Assembly: GCA_016617855.1 (NCBI GenBank) | Contig: JAECUM010031760.1 | Coordinates: 1 to 64,000, forward strand | Origin: Megalonaias nervosa | Taxonomy: Eukaryota; Mollusca; Bivalvia; Unionida; Unionidae | Direction of reading: 5' to 3' | DNA length: 64,000 nucleotides | Shown here: in pieces, positions 53,521-64,000 of the stretch | Layout of the letters: every line of letters begins with the position of its first letter | Numbering within the stretch: position 1 is the first letter of the stretch | Position numbers and translations under genes: made by a program | The notes under the pieces: generated by a model | Database searches by the model: none | What the model was told of the DNA's origin: nothing | What the model saw: only the letters and a program-made list of their open reading frames with translations

Positions 53521-55669
53521 ACAATAATGGATTCCAATGCTCTCTTGTCGATCTGACATTTCATATTTGTTTTGAAGTGAGGAAAATATGTATCTGCTTA
53601 TTTATCTTTAATAGGGGCACTAGCCTAATATTCTGGTAACATCAAACCCTAAATATGGGTATAGTTTGGTGTTCTTTCCCAATGCCATTTTTAATTATTT
53701 TAATCTAAATTTGATTTCCATTACTTCGTTATCTCTTTCTCTCTGCAACTGTATTTCACTTTCTTATTTTCCTCACTGCATTTGCATTTGCATTAGCCTA
53801 TCTTCATCTATCCCTATTCTCGTTCCGTAGTCTTTGTCTTTCTTTTTTCCGCTTTCACCAATTGAATTTGTCTCTTTCCTCTGCAACTGCATTTCTCTTT
53901 CTTATTTTTGTAAGTGCATTTTCCTCTCTCATTCCTCTTTCTCTAATTGCATTTGTCATCTTTCTTTCTCTTTCTGATGCAGAAGCATATTAAATCTATT
54001 TCCTTCTTATATTTTAATCTCAATCCTTAAATTTGCAAATTAAATATACATTAGAGTGCATAAAATTTAGATATGACGAATGACAGACTATTGTCTCCGA
54101 AACTAACATATAGTGAAACATTTATGTTTAAAATACGCGAAGATTTGTGATTGCTATAACAAGGACAAAGAGAAAACGGAAAGCAGGTGGCACACTACAA
54201 GTGTTATATAGATTGGTACAAACTAAGACATGAACATGTTTTGTCTCAGGCTTCCTGTTGCTTATCACATACAGCAATGCGTTTGCATTAAATGCGCATA
54301 ATACATTAAATGCAAAAAATATTATACACATTTTAATACAAATGTTTAGCCAATGTGAATGGAAGATGTAGAAAAGGCAATAGAGACTCGCAAAAGGCTA
54401 GACATTATATACAGAATAAAGAAGTTAATCAAGAAACGATAAGAAGAGAAAATATAAAAGTAAACAAAAAAAAAACAAAAAAACAAAACAAAACAAAACA
54501 ACAACAATATAATAGAGAGTGAATTCTTTATAGTTTGTGATTTAATTGTTATTGGAAAATGTATTAGATGAAATGGTAGCATTGCTTTACAACTACTTAA
54601 GACAATTACTCAAATGCAGGAATATAATGATATGTGTTAAGTTAAGTAGCTATTCCATTCGCAGGTTTACATGGTTTCTTCAATCGATGGACATTTTTAT
54701 ATCCTGTTACTAAACAGCGGCTTTTTAACGTTCTGGTCTCTCGTCAAAAATGTTCGGCTTACAATAGATCCCACGAAATTCTAAAATAATAGCTGTATAC
54801 CGTTTGATTACTGCTTTTCAAAGACGTGTTATATGCATGTGTTATGTTTAAACTGTATGACCTATATTCTGAAGAAGATAGGTGCTGTGATTATGGATTT
54901 AATGTTGAGGAAAATAAGTTGTTTAGTTATTGCTTTATGGTTTACTTTGGATAAAGATTTGTGTATACCTTTTCTTATATGATCATGGACAAATATACTG
55001 ACTGAATTTTAACTACTGTAATATATTTCAGGCGTGTTCATTGATAATGAGTTAGAGAAAATGTTCTTTGTTCCTTTTTCTGTTTACTTTCCTTACCTGT
55101 TTTGAATTCCAAAAGGGCATGATTGTGTCCGTATAATTAGTTTAATATATATTTAAATGATATATTGCTTACATAATTGTATTTGCATTATTATAATGTC
55201 ATTTGTGAAAGTTCGATCCATATATGCTCACATATGAAAATGCAAGATTTCTTATCGCGCTGTGCGACGCTTGATTTGATCTGCCAAATGAAGACACACC
55301 TGCTGCAAGAAAACGACCAATTTCTGATCTAAGACAAATAAGTAAAAATTGCAATACCTTTCTGTTATGATTCTATGGTCTTAAATTAGATAACAGAAAA
55401 GACCTAATAATTTATTTCTTTAGATTACAAAAGTGAATTAAATCCCAAGTAGTCCTTATAGTTTTATTATAATCCAAATGTATAAATTTCCAGCTGAGTT
55501 CTAGAGGTAGTCCAAATAAGTTCCAATATTGAATTTATTGATTTGCCTGTAGTCTCGAATGTGGCAATGTGTCAATAACCTGAATTGTGATGATGCGCTA
55601 AGTGATGTGCTAAGTCCTGTTATATATCACAATATTATAATCCCCCAAAATGTTATTGTATTAACTCAC
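53521..55669. other. no gene seen
   Basis: Pyrimidine-rich stretch (about 53690-54000, with CTTTCT/TTTGCATTTG phrases repeated) and an A-rich stretch around 54465-54510. No ORF worth naming. Confidence 0.6.
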
Positions 55670-56300
55670 TTTAATTCACAAAATGAATGTTTCTGTCCAA
55701 GAATATTATCATACATGAGCAGATTGTATTTCCAGGGCACACTATCTCGAATAAATAATTTTACCCAAATGAAATAGTGAACATAACAATATAAGGCCAA
55801 CTCTGCTAAAGATATTAATCCAAGAATGGGTCATTTCTCAAGTAAACAACATTATATATAAAACTGCGACACAATAGTAAAACCTGAATGAGAATCAAAA
55901 GTAAATTCTAGAAAGTCCTGAGATGTCAACGAGATAAAATCGGTTACTAAAATTATAATTAAAAACATTTTAAACAACAGGTATACCAAGGGTTTTTTCA
56001 TAGGATAAATCCAACGTACCAGGCTTAAAACATCGTAAACGTCAGTTACGTCGGGTTTCTTTCATGTGGGAATTCCAGTGTCCTAGACTCAGACTAAAAC
56101 AAATATGCTTACATTAATAATCATCTGAATATTTAATCCACACTCATAGAGAAAAGTTGAGCAATGTATTAAGTTATTTACATAATCAATGTCCCTAGAT
56201 TGATACAAAGAGAACCTGATTTTAGACAAACGTCAATTACAAAAGACAAATACATATAGCGCATATAATCATTAAAAAACAACTAATAATGGATATTAAA
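55670..56300 (+). repeat. diverged direct repeat, copy 2
   Basis: Second copy of the 52960-53520 repeat, about 2.7 kb away in the same orientation, with identity around 65-75 percent in the alignable patches by eye. Confidence 0.5.
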
Positions 56301-56589
56301 TGTGCATAACAACAGAAATGCCGCTTGCGTTTGCCTAATCAATGGAGGGTGTATTGTGTGTTTGTCTGATCAATGGAGGATGTGCTTTTTGTCTCAGTAC
56401 TGCACAGCCAACGCTTCTGTACTGCCTTGTGTTTCTCTTCCGTTCAAAATATGTAGCTTCCATGAGGATGAGACGAAAGGAGGAGCATTTATGTGTGATA
56501 CATTGTGATATTCTCCCATGACTCAGGGTCAATATAGAATTGTTTTACAGATGACATGAGGAAATTTTAGAAGCATCTCTTCTGGCCAC
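56301..56589. other. no gene seen
   Basis: Contains a local duplication (ATCAATGGAGG-TGT phrase twice within 45 bases near 56338 and 56369). Nothing coding recognised. Confidence 0.5.
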
Positions 56590-59160
56590 TGTGACATCGC
56601 TTTCCCTTCAGTTCCTTTTAGGAGATCTTCACTGGCAGGCTCTCCTCTGAAATCCTGGTGTAGTAGCCTGGTCATCTAAATCTCGAAGGACATGCTTTCT
56701 TTATCAATAATGACATTGGTTTCATCATCGATGAGAACCGCACGTGACAGTGTGCTTCCAGACAGAAGAACTTGTCTACTGCCTCGAGGGTTTGGCCATT
56801 TATTATGATGGTATGCTGTGCCTAAGCCTTTCCTCGTGCTGATTGATTCATCACCTCTGTCTTCGTGGCACTAATTGTGAAATCAAAGTTGTCACACGTT
56901 TGTAAGAAATTGTCCACACCGTGTTGCGTGTCAGACTCAGTGAACAGTCGTCATCAAATAAGACATCCGACATTTCCTGTGACTTTGTCTTAGCCTGTAG
57001 TATTATAATGTTTCACAGCTTGCCATCAGTCCGGTATCTGATGTCGATCTATGTGTCTTAATCGCGGAAAGCATCAGTAAGCCTGGCGGAGAACATCATA
57101 CTGAAGAGAGCTGGGACTAGGACACAGCCTTGCTTGACCCCATTTGTTACTAGGAATGGTTCAGATGATTCTCAGTCATCCGCAACACGATTGAGCATGC
57201 CATCAGGGAATTGCGAAACACTCGCAACGAATGTCTTTGGGCAACCTCATTCTGTCATGATCTTCCAAAGACCTCCACGACTGACTGTCAGGAGCTCTAT
57301 CAGGTCAACGAATATTGTATACAGATTAGAGTTATGTTCCCGGCATTTTTCCTGGAGCTAACGAGTAGCAAACAACATGATACACTGACTTTCAGGCAAA
57401 AGCTCTTGATTAGAGTGATGTACAATGCGATTCAACATACATGTGGCAAGGCTTTTACCATCTATTGACAGCAAGGAGATGCCCAGATGGTTGTCATATG
57501 ATTTTATATTGCCTTTGAGATTGTACACGTGGACGTTGGGTGCATCCTTGTAAGCCTGACGCATAGTTCCCAGAGTTCACATTAACTGGAAGAGCTTAAT
57601 TAGTTTCTGTGCCATGTATGAGGTTACTGTTTCGCAGTCTTTTCCTTGTATATCATATTCTCCAGATGGCTTCCCATTGGCATCAGGTGGATTGCTATCT
57701 CGGTTTTAGTCAGCTCTGGATGATCAGCAGGTGATATTTCGATTTCCACTTGGGGCAGTTGATCAATCAAAATGTTGATTGATTGAGAATGTTTATGAAT
57801 TGTTCTGACCATATCTGAAGTATCTTATATTTGTCAGAGAGCAGCGTGGCACCTTCAACACCCAATAACGCATCCTAGACGTTCTTCGTAGAATTATTGC
57901 TCAGTCACAAGTATTGCAGCCCTTTGAGTTTGCATCGGACAGACTTACTGAAGTTGCTCAATGCTACCTTTTTAGGTAAGGACCGTCTTCTAGATAGGCA
58001 GTCTATTCTGAAACCTCTGAATGGCAGCACCGTTCTCAAAAAACCAATCTTGGAGTTTACGTGTGGTGTGTCCAAGGATTTTGGACGCAGTCGAGTACAC
58101 GGAGTCTCTGAAGGATGCCCAAATTTCCTCGACATTGTCTGAGTATATCTGATTCTATCCAATTGGCTGCACAGTTCTTCCACAAATGTCTCTTTCACAA
58201 TCACCTGTTTCATTTTGGTGACATTAAGCTATCTAGGCACTGTGTGCCTGATGGACGTCTGCTAGGCTTAGTCTGTATATTAAATTTGGAGACTTAACCT
58301 ACGGTCAGTCCAACATTCGTTATGTCTCATGATCGTCACTATATGAACACTCTGCTTGTCTCTTCTCCTGACTATGACATAATAAAATGTCAGAGCCTGA
58401 AGCTTGGATAATCCTAGATGTTTTTTGCGGTTTGGCAGGCGGAATACCGTGCTGGTGATTAGGAGGTCATAGTCAGCGCATTTTCACAGTAGGAGGAGTA
58501 CGTTGTTGTTGCATTTGTCAAGTTCATTTATGACAATGACACCTGGCCATATCTATTGATATTTGCCAACTCTAGCATTGAAATCGCCAAGGATGATGAG
58601 CTTGTTTGCCTTTGCTTCTTTTGCAATAAGAGACTCAGGTCATTATAAAATTTGTCCTTGATCTCAACTGTGTTGGTCATGGTGGGTGCATAGGAGCTCA
58701 TGATAGTTGCATGTCTTTTTCCAGACAGTGATAGTCTCATTTGTATTTGTCTGTCATTCACTCACTTTGGGAGATTTGTGAGCTTGCTAACCAACTGTGT
58801 CTTGATAGTAAACTCATCACCAGTTTCAGGTCGTGTTTTCTTTACTACGGTCACTACAGAAGATGTAGCCGGCTCCTACTTCTGTGCGTTGTCCTCCCTC
58901 AACTAGGCAAGTTTCACTCAATGATTGCTATCTGAATTTTGTATTTCGCCATTTGTCTACCTATCAGTCATTTTCTTCTCTCTCGTCTATCTGCTGAAAT
59001 GCTGCCCATTAGTGTGCGTTCGTTCCAGGCACCAATGGAGAGTTGTGTAACTTTTGATTTCTTGTTTGGTTTTCGACCAATAAGACTATGTTCCAGTCAG
59101 CTGCGGTGTGCTGACCAGGGTTAAGGTGAAGTTGGCAATGTTTAGGTCACCTTTCAAAAT
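56590..59160 (-). pseudogene. RTE-type LINE remnant (CFDP2-like endonuclease plus reverse transcriptase)
   Basis: Minus strand: endonuclease from about 59150 (NDRQIQMRLSLSGKRHATIM with SSYAPTMTN at 58675-58755, then LAISML where the catalytic GDFN would be; HRLI-like parts near 58300); a linker with KRLNV-like pieces; RT with GVKQGCVLVPALFSMMFSA near 57110 (motif B), VLFDDDCSL near 56960 (catalytic box, first Ala replaced by Asp) and SRAVLIDDETN downstream. This is the layout of the LINEs database annotators call craniofacial development protein 2-like, RTE-type. Very many stops. The 3' end lies near 56.6 kb. Confidence 0.75.
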
Positions 59161-59315
59161 TAAACAAGAGCTAGTATGATATTGTAAGTACAGATAAGTA
59201 CGTCCCTGATGGAATGGGTCTTTGTCGGTGGTCACATGGCATATGCAGTTTACGATATTATAGTGAGTTTTTTGCGATCGGCCAATACCTGAATATGCGA
59301 CTGGTGTAATAGAGA

Positions 59316-59316
<1 letters not shown>

Positions 59317-59350
<34 letters not shown>
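59317..59350. repeat. (AAT)n microsatellite
   Basis: About 11 uninterrupted trinucleotide units. Confidence 0.95.
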
Positions 59351-59351
<1 letters not shown>

Positions 59352-62300
59352 TTCATGAATTGCTATTATTAAGATATAAATATTATGTACATTTATTAAA
59401 TTAATATAACGAAACCTTGACCCATATACAATTTACAAGTATTTTTTAATGAAAAAAGCAAGGTTACTTATTCACAAAATCAGTTAAAATTCCATATTGG
59501 ACTGGTTCTTGTATCATGTGGTCTACATGTTATGTCTGTGCGTGCGTGTTGAATGTCTTTGTCTGAATTCATATTTTTTGAAGAAATCTTATCCAAAATG
59601 CATTTTAGAGAAAACCACAACTTTGACACTTCCGAAAGAAAAGGTCACACTTTATCATTTTAAACTTAGGATATAATTAAAGGGTTTAAAAATAAAATTG
59701 TAAAATCTTCGTAATAGTGTACGTTATATCATATAATATGTTCTACAACATTTGGAATTGTGTACATCTTAACCTATCCTTACTATGCTTGCACCTGGTA
59801 TTCTAAATTGTCTTGTCATACTTTAACCGAGGAAAGACAATTATTATGCTTATATTTTGTTTGCCTGGTACCGTATGACAAAGGAAGTATGCTAACTGTG
59901 TTATGAGGACATAGTAATGACGGTGAATTATCAGGTTTGCAGAAAGCATTGGTTGTTAAATATACTTTTTGCAAGATATGTCCATTGTAGGCACTCTTGC
60001 CTCTAGGGCAGATGAAAAACAACCCACCCATCAGTCTTATGTGGCACTAGACGGAATAATGTAGTATCAGATTTTTATAGATTAGTTCTCTGTTTAAGTA
60101 GGCTCTGTTCACAAGCACATTGCTGAGACGGGCAATACAATGGACGATAGTGCACGTTCACCATTTAAAAAGTATTGATTTGCGCCCTTGTTTTGTCAGT
60201 TACCATAATAATACACTAACAATGCCTCTTTATCCAATTATCTAGTTAGTAAAATTTGTTGTCTCTAAAGTATCATATATCCTCCTAATATCACACCCTT
60301 AATATAGCTCGCCGTGAGGGTTCATGTCTGTTGCATCTAAATGGGGAAACAGTTGTTTTGCTATTTTTTTTTTTTTTTTGTGCTCTTTGTAACTAGTATT
60401 ATTATTATTATTATTACTACTACTAAAACTTTATGGAATCATACGATTTTGGCCTTAATTGAACAGTTGTAAACAAAAAATCGTCCAACTGTAATACGGT
60501 CGGCGGGACCATAAAAAATATGCATAGTACGCAAGGCAGTCGTCAATAACAGATCTACTAATTGCATGCATTGCTACGTCAGTGATATCGTGAGCTAACT
60601 ATAATTGTAGCAGTTTGGTGACTATGCTAAAGGTCATTCAATGCTAATATGTTCTGTGAAGTTTATGTAGTTATTAGCATTGCACCAAATTTAAAATACA
60701 ACGACGCCTTATCAACCTGAACCCATTCGTTTTATTGCCTTGTTTACTATTTAAAGACATTATTAGAACTTTTGACGATAAATATCTCATAGTACCATGT
60801 AACAATCAGTAAATACTGTGTTCTAGTTGCATTTCATAATTCCCAATTAATTGTAAACAATTATGTGCCTATTTGTATAACAAAGAAGGAAACTTGCAGA
60901 TTTGGTGGAATTAGTGACTTTTGTAAAAGATAAAGAAGCATCCAAGTAAAATACACAATGAGTTTAATTCGTATCACTAGTAATCGAAAACAACAGCACC
61001 ATTAGTTTTCAGTTAGTATACAATCCAGGATATCCAACCCATCCCAAAAAGAAGTCAAAGAAGAAGTTAAAAGCAAACTTACATAATTTAAAATGAAACG
61101 TTTCTAAGCCGTATGGCCACTGCAGAGTTATTAAGAAGGGTGGCTACCAACACGAAAAAATAAAACAGTAAAAACTCTGTCACTATTTGATATGGAAAAA
61201 ACGTTATTGAAGCTGGAGTGATTTATCAATAATTAGAATCAGGCGTTAGTTTTTGGTTGGAGGTGCCTGTGTGTTCAAGCTGCCATGACTCTGGTGTTCA
61301 AGTATTTTTACGCCTACACGTGAACACCTGGCTTACATATTTCCTACTTTAGTAACAATGTGGGCACGAAGATCTGCATTCTGTATGAGTAACAAAGGTG
61401 GAAAGAGTAAGAAATAAAATTACCTTTGCGATATTCACCACAACAACATCCCGGAGGAGAGGCATACATCAAATAGAACGCACATCCACAATAACTAAGA
61501 GGAGCGAGCTAGTAATGTGTCACAAATTTTCTCGTATAAGCATTTATCAGATGGATAATTTGTGCATACATGTAGCAACATCAAAATAATCATTCTTTTA
61601 AAAAAAAATATGTATAACAGTATACAGAGCAAGCAATTTGAAGGAACACATTTCGTTAGTCATTACAATTCTTCTGTAATCAATTGTGCAAGTAGGTCTC
61701 GAACCATATATCTCGGGATTCATCATGGATGAAAACAGAATCATGTGTACTTTGCATGCAGATGCATCGAGAGTGCCATAGATATATAATGAGCATACGA
61801 GAAATTTTATCGAATTTTGAACCCGTCAGTCACCAACGATAACATATCCTTACGTACCAAATCATTTGCAAAAAGCAGATGTTTCTGCATTGGATACCCT
61901 GAAAACTCAATAAATCATGGAAAGCCGCAGGACGAAGAGCCTGCTGGCAGATCAATGTTGACTGTTGCTGGCTGTCCGACAGTTTTACACATAAATCGCA
62001 CACAATGCCTGGTTCATGCTGTTGAAAAACCTTTGACATCACATCGTCATTACCAGCCGCAAGTCGCGCCAATACGACGACGAAGAAATCTGGAGCGTTA
62101 CTCTGCTGCTCACATGTATAAATTCACGCTGTTATGACAGCTAAGAAGTTTCCTCAGGAAGCTACCATCAGCATTAACAACATCAGTGGTCATCATGTCA
62201 CTCCTAGGGGTGTTTTCACAAGCCACCCTTGCAGGCTCGCGCCTGTCAAAGCCGTACCAGTCTCTCATTCTGCGCCAAACTAAGAAGCCTTACGTCTAAG

Positions 62301-63193
62301 AGCACAGTCAGGACAATATCAAATAAATCAATTATTTGCAGCACAACGCTTCCTCAACACAAAACATTTCTAAACATGTCGTTGAGATGACCCATCCATC
62401 AATGCCTGTAACCGATCTTAGTGTACTATTCCTGTAACTGATCTTAGTGTACTACGTGCCTTTTCTATCCTAATGTTAGTACTTCATGCTATGCAATACG
62501 AAACATGACCCAAATGACCAATACATATCTCAAATTGCCAAATGGTTACACCTAAAAATATCCAAAGAATTCCCGATCTTAAAAAATTAGGAACGAAACT
62601 ATTCCATGCTATCATAAGTCTCGCGAATCATGTATATTATGAAGTTCGTTCCTAGATATTCATTAATATTAAGTTGAAAAATATCTTCAGCAGGCCGACA
62701 CGCTATAGCCTATAAATAATCACAAAAATTTAACAAAGTTATTATATGAAATATAATTACAAATCATATATATATCGTAAATTTATTACAGTACACTAGT
62801 ATCTTACTCGTAAAGTATCGTTATTAAGGAGGAATTATGAGGACAATAACGCAAATGTAAACAGTTAATTTGGTAAATATCAGTCAGGCCAAATGTGAAA
62901 CAAATATATAATATTGGGCGAGACGGTCTGACAAACGTCAACTCCAGACCCTGTCTGAACTTCAATTTTGTGGCATGGATTCATAATCCAAGATTACCGT
63001 ATCTACCAGTATAGTGTTTCTGAAATAAAGCATTCGTGTCCTATACATCAGCAAATGATATAATGGAATAAAAAAGGAGGTCTCTAGTGTCATACCTGTT
63101 CATGGGAGGAACATCAAACACAATATAATATGACACTGCATGTTTTGCAAAGTATTCTTGTGACCGTGACCATAACCTTTAATGTCTGAAATC

Positions 63194-63236
63194 ATCAACA
63201 ATCATCGGTAATCATCGGTAGTCATCGGTAATCAAG
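63194..63236. repeat. short tandem repeat, unit about AATCATCGGT
   Basis: Roughly four copies of a 10- to 11-base unit with single-base changes. Confidence 0.85.
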
Positions 63237-64000
63237 GGCAATCTACTTGTATAGTAGTCTTCAAATATTGTAGTAATCAGTGTTTGAAATAATTAACCGG
63301 CTATTAACTAGCTAGCCCTTTGAATGTATGTAATGCATTCTGTTTCTTTCACTACGGGATGTCTAAACTGTTCATTAATAGGAAAAGAGGCTTGCCGAGT
63401 TTACTTTAAATGAAACATTTGTACAACGAGTGATATATCAAAGCTGCAGCGTGCATACTATACATCTATTCTCTTTATACCACATACCAATAGACATATC
63501 TGCATTTTCATCGCAGTTAAGATTGCCTACAAGTAATTGTTTATTAACCAAGTGAATAAACTTTGCACAGCCCTCTCAAGTGTGGTTGCTACAAAATGGT
63601 GTTCTTAACCTTTTGCGAATAATCGCGATCTCCTTTGCAAATTGATAAGATGCTTAATTTAGGTTTTGAACTTCCATTTGCATTCACATTGATTAAATAA
63701 AAATAAGACACATTTATGATTCAATCAAGAAAGATGGTGTCAATGAAGAGAGTAGAGCACTGCAAACACAGCATGGTTAATTGCTTGAACATTGAACGCG
63801 CTGACTTTCACATACCGTCTAGCATATTGAAACGAGTTCGAAATATAAACTTTGCATAATGAGGAACCTACTAGAGTTAATTCAAATTTACAGTTGAATA
63901 AGTCAGTATTATGATTTAATTAACATTGCTACTAACTATACAGTTGTTACTATCCTCCATTTCTAACTTTGCCCTTTCCTTTGCTTCGTGTGACTACATT

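Larger units (their letters stand above)
59161..64000. other. right flank, no gene recognised
   Basis: AT-rich. Open stretches at 61817-62137 (plus) and 61830-62072 (minus) overlap each other; the minus one (LAAGNDDVMSKVFQQHEPGI) reads slightly more like protein but is unrecognised. Minor repeats: (AAT)n, a 26-base unit twice near 62405-62457, and a 10-base AATCATCGGT unit about four times near 63194-63236. Confidence 0.6.

Noticed and set aside
58528..58761. Stand-alone gene resembling craniofacial development protein 2
   Set aside because: It is the endonuclease part of a decayed RTE-type LINE, not a host gene.

Overview
The window looks like nuclear DNA of a marine invertebrate, most likely a mollusc or another lophotrochozoan. 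It is AT-rich, microsatellite-dense and gene-poor, and is filled with tRNA-derived SINEs, RNase-H-bearing and RTE-type LINEs, Ty3/gypsy fragments and two virus-like Polinton/Maverick elements. No complete host gene, tRNA, rRNA or CRISPR array is visible. The taxon is an inference from repeat content only.

The centrepiece is a nearly complete, lightly decayed Polinton (element 1). Its coding body runs from about 12.5 to 31.3 kb and sits in a 32.7-kb palindromic arrangement of long inverted repeats: 1159-2160 with 32861-33872, 7158-7751 with 31487-32282, and 12021-12525 with 30962-31486. Minus-strand genes at the left encode conserved membrane-type proteins, an uncharacterised protein and a receptor-binding fibre (repeat shaft plus discoidin-like head). 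Plus-strand genes then follow in virion order: packaging ATPase, coiled-coil protein, penton, basic protein, double-jelly-roll major capsid protein, pVI-like protein, pX-like basic peptide, adenain protease, zinc ribbon and a phospholipase-A2-like/integrase/chromodomain fusion. After these come a possible VLTF3-like gene, an HNH/NUMOD endonuclease, protein-primed DNA polymerase B and two small genes. Most genes carry one to a few frameshifts or stops, so the copy is recent but dead. A SINE with a 10-bp target duplication has landed inside the integrase.

The left inverted repeat carries a 4.27-kb insertion (7752-12020) with its own 150-bp inverted ends, which contains a 5'-truncated gypsy RNase H with its 3' LTR. 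The uninterrupted right repeat preserves the empty site. Between the outer and inner repeats lie a SINE, a perfect palindrome, a foldback element and microsatellites.

Ten bases beyond the right edge of the palindrome begins a second, older and more GC-rich virus-like element (33.9-41.4 kb). It has an ATPase, small basic and GGF-type proteins in duplicate, an integrase tail, penton, core protein, a major capsid protein of the lineage databases call F54H12.2-like, a CYGC/HPSQ protein and adenain. It has many stops, and the protease has lost its catalytic cysteine. An RNase-H LINE with tandemly repeated 3' sequence and a second LINE tail follow (41.5-48.1 kb). Then come two paralogous small coiled-coil reading frames (48.6-49.95 kb) that may be a displaced piece of element 2.

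The right quarter holds a minus-strand gypsy protease-integrase remnant (51.5-52.9 kb), a diverged 0.6-kb direct repeat, an RTE-type LINE remnant (56.6-59.2 kb) and otherwise featureless AT-rich sequence.
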